The notes under the pieces are model-generated. The model saw only the letters and a list, made by a program, of their open reading frames with translations, was not told the origin of the DNA and did not search any database. From contig CALEYM010000616.1 in assembly GCA_937926185.1 (NCBI GenBank), positions 1 through 13,596 of the forward strand: a stretch of 13,596 nucleotides of DNA, in the 5' to 3' direction. The stretch is from an uncultured Bacteroidota bacterium. GTDB taxonomy: Bacteria > Bacteroidota > Bacteroidia > Chitinophagales > Saprospiraceae. The stretch's first letter is position 1. Every line of letters begins with the position of its first letter. Shown piece by piece: positions 8,338 through 13,596 of this stretch. The position numbers and the translations under genes were made by a program.

Positions 8338-9621
8338 ATGCTATCCGAAACTACAGTCCGCAACTTCCACCCCTTCACCAATTACGATTTCAGCAACTTC
8401 TATTTCGGCTCGGGCGACGACGTGTACGACACCATCCGGAGTTTCAACCAATGGTGGGACGAGGCTTTTGCCGGCGGCTACCACATTTACCGTGAACCGT
8501 TTACCTCGGCGCCGGGCACGCACATTTCCATCCGGAGCAACAAGGGTAAACAACTCGACGGGTTGCTCAATTATTCCTCCTACAACTACCTCGGCATGGC
8601 CAACTCGCCCGTCGTGACGGAAGCCGCTATCCGGGCGGTTGAAAAATACGGCCTCGGCGCCTCGGGCGGTCCCAACCTGAGCGGCATGTTCGACATCCAC
8701 CGGGAACTGGAAGCCTCCATCGCCGCTTATAAAAAGAAAGAAGCCTGCACCACCTTCAACTCCGGCTACGCCGCCAACATCGGTATCATTTCGGGTATCA
8801 TGCGTTCGGGCGACACGATCTTCCTCGACCAGTATTCTCACGCTTCCATTATCGACGGCGCCATCCTGTCGAAAGCTAAAACCGTCTTTTTCCGCCACAA
8901 CAACGCCGCCGACCTCGATCGCAAACTCGCCGGCACGACGGGGCGCAAACTCGTGATCGTGGAAGGCGTGTACTCTATGGACGGCGATTTCTGCAATCTG
9001 CCGGAAATCGTGGAAGTGTCGAAAAAACACGGCGCGCGCATCATGATAGACGAGGCGCACTCCGCTTTCGTGGCCGGCGAAAATGGCCGGGGCGTGGTGG
9101 AACATTTTGGCCTCGAAGACGCGGTGGATTTCCACATGGGCACCTTCTCGAAAGCCCTTGGCGGCCTGGGCGGATACGCCTGCGGCGACCGCGAATTCGT
9201 CCTTTACCTCGAAGCCTACGCCCGCTCCCGTTTTTTCTCCTGTACCCTACCGCCCGCGGTTTCGGCCGGCGTACTGGCGGCGTTGCACCATATCGAAGCC
9301 AACCCGGAAATCCGGCTCCAGCTTTGGCGAAACGTACATTACCTCCAAAACCGCCTGAAAGAGGCAGGCGTGGACACCGGCCAATCCAGATCTCAGGTCA
9401 TTCCCATTATGGTTTATGAGGACGCCAAGGTGTTCGGCATTGCCGAAAGCCTGCGCGCAGAAGGCATTTTCCTGCAGCCGGTCAACTATCCGGCCGTTTC
9501 CAAAGGCAAAGCCCGTTTCCGGCTTTCCGTATCCGCCTCACACACCATCGATCAACTCGAATACGCCGCTCAAACCATCGCCAACGTTTTAAAAGAAGCA
9601 GGTATCCCATGCAACAGGTAG
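8338..9621 (+). CDS. PLP-dependent alpha-oxoamine synthase family enzyme
   Basis: A 427-residue fold-type I PLP enzyme of the family that includes serine palmitoyltransferase, glycine C-acetyltransferase (Kbl), BioF and CqsA. These condense an acyl thioester with an amino acid and release CO2 to give an alpha-amino-ketone. Visible landmarks: NYSSYNYLG (about 78-86), SGGPNLSGMFDIHRELE, SHASIIDGA with His168 (stacks on PLP), DEAH with Asp238 and His241 (contact the PLP ring nitrogen and O3'), and GTFSKALGGLGGY with Lys272 as the PLP Schiff-base lysine. The N-terminal 45 residues, with an aromatic-rich stretch (DTIRSFNQWWDEAF), extend beyond Kbl and BioF. The TFSK motif and overall look are nearer to serine-palmitoyltransferase or CqsA-type enzymes than to BioF, but substrates cannot be read from sequence. 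In Bacteroidota such enzymes make sphingolipid or sulfonolipid bases, which is one possibility. It overlaps the next gene by 13 bp and no acyl carrier protein gene is near. Confidence 0.92.
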   Translation: MLSETTVRNFHPFTNYDFSNFYFGSGDDVYDTIRSFNQWWDEAFAGGYHIYREPFTSAPGTHISIRSNKGKQLDGLLNYSSYNYLGMANSPVVTEAAIRAVEKYGLGASGGPNLSGMFDIHRELEASIAAYKKKEACTTFNSGYAANIGIISGIMRSGDTIFLDQYSHASIIDGAILSKAKTVFFRHNNAADLDRKLAGTTGRKLVIVEGVYSMDGDFCNLPEIVEVSKKHGARIMIDEAHSAFVAGENGRGVVEHFGLEDAVDFHMGTFSKALGGLGGYACGDREFVLYLEAYARSRFFSCTLPPAVSAGVLAALHHIEANPEIRLQLWRNVHYLQNRLKEAGVDTGQSRSQVIPIMVYEDAKVFGIAESLRAEGIFLQPVNYPAVSKGKARFRLSVSASHTIDQLEYAAQTIANVLKEAGIPCNR

Positions 9622-10316
9622 TTCAGTATCACATCTCCAAGGGCATTAATGGCATTTTTGAAATCCCAACCGAAGCCGCCCGGCAATACCTCCCGGCCGG
9701 AATCGAACCCGTGGAAGCCAACCACGGCGTCAGCCTGATCGGGATCACGATGTTCGACTTTTCAGAAAGCCCCGCGGGCCCATACCAGGAACTGGTTGTT
9801 TCGCTGTACGCCGTGCCGCGCCTGGGTATCATGGAACAACACCCGCACGCCGCGGTGTACCCCATCGTGGTGGCTTCCAGCAGCCGCGAAGCCCGCGATC
9901 ACGCCATTGATCTGTGGCGCCTGCCGCATTTTATGGAAGATATCGGGATCGAATTTACGCCCTCGGCCGATGGCCGGTCTATGACCGGAAAGGTGTATTG
10001 CCACAAAGACGAGCCCGTCGTGCAGCTCACGGTGAGCCAAACGGGCGCCTGGGCGCCCATGTACCAACTCTACCAGTCGTTTCAGGGCGATGAGAGCGGG
10101 TCGTATATGGGCATTATGGACATGCGGGGCCAGCTGAGCGAACACGAGGAAGGCACGGGGAATATTCGTTTGCACGATCACCGCTTTTTCCGGCACGTTG
10201 ATCTGTCTGTTATAGAGCCCCGGCCCTACCGGGAGATGTGGCTGAAAGCGGGGGTGGAAAGTTATCACCGGTTGGTTTCGCTGGAGAAGCCGTACAAAAA
10301 TCCGGCTAAAATATGA
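9609..10316 (+). CDS. Acetoacetate-decarboxylase-like protein lacking the catalytic lysine
   Basis: A 235-residue soluble protein with the acetoacetate decarboxylase (ADC) pattern: IPTEAARQYLPAGIEPV near the N terminus, the GPYQE motif (57-61) followed by hydrophobic strands and a YAVPRLG segment, and a DLWRLPHFMEDIG region (about 101-113). In true ADC the corresponding site reads like GxPKK, and its lysine forms the Schiff base with the beta-keto acid; here the position appears to be His107, so ordinary decarboxylation by that mechanism seems unlikely. Characterised lysine-deficient or altered members of this superfamily do other chemistry, such as aldol or hydration-type steps. The start codon lies 13 bp inside the 3' end of the oxoamine synthase gene, which implies translational coupling and a shared pathway, perhaps acting on the amino-ketone or its precursor. 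The alignment was made by eye. Confidence 0.78.
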   Translation: MQQVVQYHISKGINGIFEIPTEAARQYLPAGIEPVEANHGVSLIGITMFDFSESPAGPYQELVVSLYAVPRLGIMEQHPHAAVYPIVVASSSREARDHAIDLWRLPHFMEDIGIEFTPSADGRSMTGKVYCHKDEPVVQLTVSQTGAWAPMYQLYQSFQGDESGSYMGIMDMRGQLSEHEEGTGNIRLHDHRFFRHVDLSVIEPRPYREMWLKAGVESYHRLVSLEKPYKNPAKI

Positions 10317-10420
10317 AAAAGATGAAGCAAGGTCAACGCACTTTCTGACCGCCATCACTGCCGGCCCATGTCCCATCCCTGAATTTTGCAGCGTTTTTTC
10401 ACCTGCAAAAGAAAATCCAC

Positions 10421-11098
10421 ATGCAAAACAACTATCACCGCCTGATTGCGCCGGGTACGCTTGTCGGGCTGGCGGGTTATGTTTTGTCGGGCCCTGCCGG
10501 TTTCCTGCTCGTCCGGCTTACGCAGCCCCAACCCGTCTGGGTATCCCCGGCCGTTTTCGCTGAAAATTATCACGTCGTACAGGACATGCCGTACTACTTC
10601 GGCCTGTTGCTGATCGGCGGTATGCTGATGCTCGCTGCCGGGTTGTTCCTGAATGCTCAGGATGAACCGGTTAAAATCCGCTTTCATCTGCTGCTCGCCC
10701 TGATGTGGACGACCTTCTTTGCCGCCCTGATCTTTTTCAATTATGTCTGCCAGACCACCTTCGTGCGGCACCTGGCGCTGAACTACCGGGCCGAACATGA
10801 CCCGCTGATCGCCACCTTTTCCATGGCCAACCCCATGTCGCTCGCCTGGGCCGTCGAAATGTGGGGCTACGGCGTGCTCGGCGTAGCCACCTGGCTGATG
10901 AGCGGTTACTTTCAGACCAGAAACAAGGCCATCTACTGGCTGCTGATTGCTAACGGCGTGGTAAGCGTGCTCACGGTCGTTTTCACGGTCATCGACATGA
11001 AATGGCTGCTTACGCCCCCGGGTGTGGCGGGCTATTTCATCTGGAACGTACTGATGATCACGCTGATGGTACTCCTTTACCGATACTCAAGAAGATGA
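10421..11098 (+). CDS. Six-helix integral membrane protein of unknown function
   Basis: A 225-residue protein with about six predicted transmembrane helices (roughly 12-32, 58-77, 88-110, 147-163, 170-191 and 200-220). A long loop between helices 3 and 4 carries distinctive, probably conserved residues: CQTTFVRH (110-117) and FSMANPMSLAWAVEMWGYG (133-151), which continues into helix 4. I do not recognise the family and give no function. It starts 104 bp after the ADC-like gene; that gap has an imperfect box GAATTTTG at 10381-10388 but no clear promoter, so it could belong to the upstream operon. Its stop codon overlaps the start of the hydrolase gene (ATGA), so the two are translated together and may act as a membrane pair. 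Confidence 0.85.
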   Translation: MQNNYHRLIAPGTLVGLAGYVLSGPAGFLLVRLTQPQPVWVSPAVFAENYHVVQDMPYYFGLLLIGGMLMLAAGLFLNAQDEPVKIRFHLLLALMWTTFFAALIFFNYVCQTTFVRHLALNYRAEHDPLIATFSMANPMSLAWAVEMWGYGVLGVATWLMSGYFQTRNKAIYWLLIANGVVSVLTVVFTVIDMKWLLTPPGVAGYFIWNVLMITLMVLLYRYSRR

Positions 11099-12192
11099 AA
11101 CGGGCCATGTTGATCGCACTTACCGTACTCGCTTGCTGCCTGCTTTTGCTGCTGGGCGTGCTGCTGGCCTGGAGCCCCGGAAAACCAAAACCTTTTTTGG
11201 CCGAAGACGGACAGCCGCTGGCGGGCAGCATTTCTGAAAAAATCCGGGTCGACATTAATGGCGTGCAGCAGGGCATGTTCATACGGAGCAAAGACGCGAC
11301 GAAACCGGTGCTGCTTTACCTGCACGGCGGCATGCCGGATTTTTTCCTGACCCAACGATACCCCACGCGCCTGGAAGACGATTTCGTCGTTGTGTGGTGG
11401 GAACAACGCGGCGCGGGGATGTCTTATCATTCCGATATCCAGCCTGAAAAGGTAACGCCGGGGCTGCTTATTTCCGACATTATCGTCGTGACGAATTACC
11501 TGCGCCGGCGTTTTGGGCAGGAGAAAATATATCTCATGGGGCACTCCGGCGGCACTTTTACCGGCATACAGGCTGCCGCGCGGGCGCCGGAGTTGTACCA
11601 CGCCTACATCGGCGTGGCGCAGGCCTCGCATCAAATCAAATCCGAGATATTGGCATACAACTACATGCTCAACAGGTTCCGGGAGGAAGGCAACGAAAAA
11701 ATGGTAAAAAAACTGGAGGCGGCGCCGGTTACGCTGACGGGCGGTACGCCAAAGGTTTATCTCGCCCTGCGCGACAAAGCCATGCATAGCCTGGGCATCG
11801 GCACGATGCATGACATGCGTTCGGTGATCAGCGGCATTTTTTTGCCGTCCTGGCAATTCCGGGGGTATACGTTAGCGGAAAAATTCAATTTGTGGCGCGG
11901 CAAATTCCGCTCCGGCGTCAGTATCGTGTGGGAAACAATGTTGTCTACGGACTTGAGCCAAGCAGTGCCTGAACTCGATATTCCCGTTTACTTCTTTCAC
12001 GGCATTCACGATTACACCTGCGCTTACCCGGAGGCTAAGTCCTATTTTCGACAGTTGGAAGCGCCGGTAAAAGGTTTTTACACTTTTGAACAGTCGGCGC
12101 ACAGCCCCATGTTTGAGGAGCCGGAAAAGATGCAGCGCATTTTGCGGGAGGATGTGTTGGCGGGCATCAACCTATTGGCCGACAAAGAATAA
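11095..12192 (+). CDS. Membrane-anchored alpha/beta hydrolase, S33 peptidase-like
   Basis: A 365-residue alpha/beta-hydrolase-fold protein. An N-terminal helix (about 6-26) after a positive MKR start would anchor it in the inner membrane with the catalytic domain outside the cytoplasm. Catalytic features: oxyanion HGG at 77-79, WWEQRGAGMSY resembling the DQRGxGxS signature of proline iminopeptidase-type enzymes, nucleophile elbow GHSGG with Ser151, acid Asp306 (FFHGIHDYT) and His336 (QSAHSP). The triad is complete. HGG is followed by MPD, not the PG of true proline iminopeptidases, so peptidase activity is uncertain; esterase or other hydrolytic activity is equally possible. The frame is open from 11002, but the start at 11095 is preferred because its ATG overlaps the preceding gene's TGA (ATGA) and directly gives the anchor sequence. 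Confidence 0.88.
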   Translation: MKRAMLIALTVLACCLLLLLGVLLAWSPGKPKPFLAEDGQPLAGSISEKIRVDINGVQQGMFIRSKDATKPVLLYLHGGMPDFFLTQRYPTRLEDDFVVVWWEQRGAGMSYHSDIQPEKVTPGLLISDIIVVTNYLRRRFGQEKIYLMGHSGGTFTGIQAAARAPELYHAYIGVAQASHQIKSEILAYNYMLNRFREEGNEKMVKKLEAAPVTLTGGTPKVYLALRDKAMHSLGIGTMHDMRSVISGIFLPSWQFRGYTLAEKFNLWRGKFRSGVSIVWETMLSTDLSQAVPELDIPVYFFHGIHDYTCAYPEAKSYFRQLEAPVKGFYTFEQSAHSPMFEEPEKMQRILREDVLAGINLLADKE

Positions 12193-12215
12193 TATCAACC
12201 TAAAAAACGGAAGCG

Positions 12216-12266
12216 GATCAGATTGTTGATCATCCAGGATGCCGCGGAGCCGCATATAGAGCGGTT
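12216..12266. terminator. Two hairpins between convergent genes, possible bidirectional terminator
   Basis: GATCA (12216-12220) pairs with TGATC (12227-12231) across 6 nt. AGCCGC (12248-12253) pairs with GCGGTT (12261-12266, one G-U) across 7 nt. They occupy the 92-bp gap between the hydrolase gene and the convergent T9SS cargo gene, where a shared terminator would be expected. Neither is followed by a convincing T-run, so the assignment rests on position. Confidence 0.3.
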
Positions 12267-12284
12267 AAGTGCGGAGGTTTAAGA

Positions 12285-13136
12285 CTACTTTGCCACTTTT
12301 TTCCGCAAAACCGAGGTACCAACCCGGATTTCCAGCACATACACGCCGGACGGCAAATGCGCGGTCTCCAGCCGGGACGGGGGCTGCCCCCCGGCCGCAA
12401 TCCGCATCCGCCCCATCGTATCAAACAGGCGGACGCTCCGGATGGCGGGCCACCATTCCGGCGGCATGGTAACTTCGAAATATGTGCTGGCTGGGTTCGG
12501 GGCAATGGTAATATCCGTTTCCCGGTAGGCCTCTTCCTGTGCCATCAGGCAAAAATTCCCTTCATAACTGACATAGTTGAAACAAAGCAGCGTCCAGCCG
12601 TATTCGGTGACGAATTCCAGCGGCAGCAACGGCATTTGCGCGCTGCCCACCCCTGCGATCCAGGTATCGGAATAATACCCGTTGGTTTCGGCTTGTATCG
12701 AGAGCATTTTCCGCATGGCGCCGTACACTTCCGCCGAATCGACCGCCGTCACCACGTATTTGATCTTCAGGCTGTCGCTGTCGCGGTGGAAGACCGTCGA
12801 GTCGCCCGGCGCGGCGCCGAATTTGTACAACTCCAGTTCCCGGTTTGGGCCGTCGCCGACGTAGAGGCCCTGAAAGTCGACGTAATACACCGTTCCCGCG
12901 CTGTCCTCCCGCACGGCGCCCGTCAGCCAGGTGCCTTTGCGCAGTTTACGGTAGTTGATGCCCTGAAGGGTCGTGTCGCCGCCTGTTTCAAAGGAATAGT
13001 GCGTTTTATTGTCGGGGTGGGTGAACACTTCTTCAATAAACCAGGTGTTGGAAGCGCCGGCGAAACCGGTTGACTGGGCGTAAACAGGCAGTGCGGCGGC
13101 GCAATAAAAGGCGAAGCTGAAGTTTTTGAGTGTCAT
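12285..13136 (-). CDS. Secreted protein with C-terminal T9SS sorting domain
   Basis: A 283-residue exported protein. The signal peptide covers about residues 1-20 (MTLKNFSFAFYCAAALPVYA, cut before QSTG). The C-terminal 75 residues (209-283) form a type-A T9SS sorting domain: ITIAPNPAST opening, SVRLFDTMGRM, LPSGVYVLEI, and a basic end LRKKVAK. Such domains route proteins through the type IX secretion system, after which the domain is removed and the cargo is released or attached to the surface. The middle 190 residues match no domain I recognise; they have regularly spaced beta-rich stretches and few cysteines. Similar small cargo proteins are common in Bacteroidota. The gene converges with the hydrolase gene and diverges from the exported protein at 13274. 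Confidence 0.85.
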   Translation of the reverse strand: MTLKNFSFAFYCAAALPVYAQSTGFAGASNTWFIEEVFTHPDNKTHYSFETGGDTTLQGINYRKLRKGTWLTGAVREDSAGTVYYVDFQGLYVGDGPNRELELYKFGAAPGDSTVFHRDSDSLKIKYVVTAVDSAEVYGAMRKMLSIQAETNGYYSDTWIAGVGSAQMPLLPLEFVTEYGWTLLCFNYVSYEGNFCLMAQEEAYRETDITIAPNPASTYFEVTMPPEWWPAIRSVRLFDTMGRMRIAAGGQPPSRLETAHLPSGVYVLEIRVGTSVLRKKVAK

Positions 13137-13170
13137 ACGGGTATACTTTAAGGTTACGGTATTTTTTCAC

Positions 13171-13202
13171 TAAAAGTACCTGCCCTTTTACTGCGCTCCA
13201 AA
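13171..13202 (-). promoter_or_regulatory. Putative promoter of the T9SS cargo gene
   Basis: Read on the minus strand, TTTG (13202-13199) is followed after 20 bp by TACTTTTA (13178-13171), one mismatch from TAnnTTTG. A transcript start near 13165 would give a leader of about 30 nt before the ATG at 13136. This is the best-formed -33/-7 pair in the window. Confidence 0.55.
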
Positions 13203-13273
13203 TCATTTACTGCTATATGCCAAAATTGGAAAAATAACGTTTTCAATGTCGCATTGCACAAAGCGTTCATCCG

Positions 13274-13596
13274 ATGAGCATTCGCCCGCTACTGGTCTGC
13301 TTCCTTACCCTGGCCGCTACCGCCCCGGCGCTGTCGCAGACTGCCGCGGCGTCGGATAGCGTCATCCGGGCCGTTAAAGTCGCCGGCCGCGAGGGCGGAC
13401 TCTACCTCGGCGCCTACGTGTTCCCCCTTTTCCGCCGCGACTGGGGCGCCGTGGCTGCCATCCAAACCCGAAAATGGTACATAGAAGCCTCCTGGCAAAA
13501 AGCCAACCGCAACCGCGACTACCTGCTCGACCAGCAACTGAAAGGCGAAGACGGCGCCAGGCGGGAAAAGGCGTACTGGGATGGCTATTATGCCCA
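13274..13596 (+). CDS. Exported protein of unknown function, 3' end cut by the window
   Basis: An open frame runs without a stop from ATG 13274 to the end of the window (107 complete codons). The N terminus MSIRPLLVCFLTLAATAPALSQ is a clear signal peptide, with basic start, hydrophobic core and an LSQ cut site of the Bacteroidota type. The following part is rich in aromatic and charged residues (GGLYLGAYVFPLFRRDWGAV, then KWYIEASWQKANRNRDYLLD), which could be the first strands of an outer-membrane or periplasmic protein, but I do not recognise the family. It is divergent from the T9SS cargo gene with a 137-bp gap; no clear promoter box is seen on its strand. Confidence 0.7.
   Translation, partial: MSIRPLLVCFLTLAATAPALSQTAAASDSVIRAVKVAGREGGLYLGAYVFPLFRRDWGAVAAIQTRKWYIEASWQKANRNRDYLLDQQLKGEDGARREKAYWDGYYA

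Noticed and set aside
8225..8617. Plus-strand frames of 81-130 codons around the start of the oxoamine synthase
   Set aside because: They overlap the well-supported synthase gene in other frames and have no recognisable content.
9609..10316. Annotation as a working acetoacetate decarboxylase (adc)
   Set aside because: The catalytic lysine position appears to be histidine, so only the fold family is claimed.
11002..11094. Extended N terminus for the alpha/beta hydrolase
   Set aside because: The extra 31 residues lie inside the membrane protein gene in another frame, and the start at 11095 gives an ATGA overlap followed directly by a membrane anchor.

Overview
The window looks like chromosomal DNA of a GC-rich member of the Bacteroidota, possibly Saprospiria or a related class; the exact taxon is inference. 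The evidence is a hybrid two-component regulator of the Bacteroidota type (periplasmic Reg_prop/Y_Y_Y sensor fused to kinase, receiver and AraC domains), a secreted protein ending in a type IX secretion (T9SS) sorting domain, promoter motifs of the Bacteroidota form (TAnnTTTG, with TTTG about 20 bp upstream in the best case), and start codons without Shine-Dalgarno sequences.

Layout. Positions 1-39 are the right end of a transposon-like element whose body lies outside the window; its last bases form the stop codon of a DUF2071 gene (38-781, minus). Next is a short intact MITE-like element (904-1014) with inverted termini and a perfect 8-bp target duplication, sitting in the leader of a urocanate hydratase gene (1029-3113, plus). 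A small DUF1761 membrane protein (3139-3645, minus) converges on hutU. A 1389-residue hybrid sensor/regulator (3822-7991, plus) follows; its receiver domain carries an in-frame insertion made of inverted 7-bp-type repeats. Next comes about 346 bp without a gene, rich in hairpins and degenerate repeats.

From 8338 to 12192 four plus-strand genes follow: a PLP-dependent alpha-oxoamine synthase, an overlapping acetoacetate-decarboxylase-fold protein that lacks the usual Schiff-base lysine, a six-helix membrane protein, and a membrane-anchored alpha/beta hydrolase joined to it by an ATGA overlap. The first two are clearly coupled, and so are the last two; the 104-bp gap between the pairs leaves open whether all four form one unit. 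A T9SS cargo protein (12285-13136, minus) and a divergent, truncated exported protein (from 13274, plus) close the window.

How they work together. HutU is a lone histidine-degradation gene here. The hybrid regulator has no SusC/SusD or glycosidase genes beside it, so its nearest plausible target is the oxoamine synthase pair downstream. That pair is the best candidate for an undescribed function: condensation of an acyl thioester with an amino acid to give an amino-ketone (a sphingoid- or sulfonolipid-like base, or a small metabolite), then a step by a non-classical decarboxylase-fold protein. This is inference from domain content and gene overlap.
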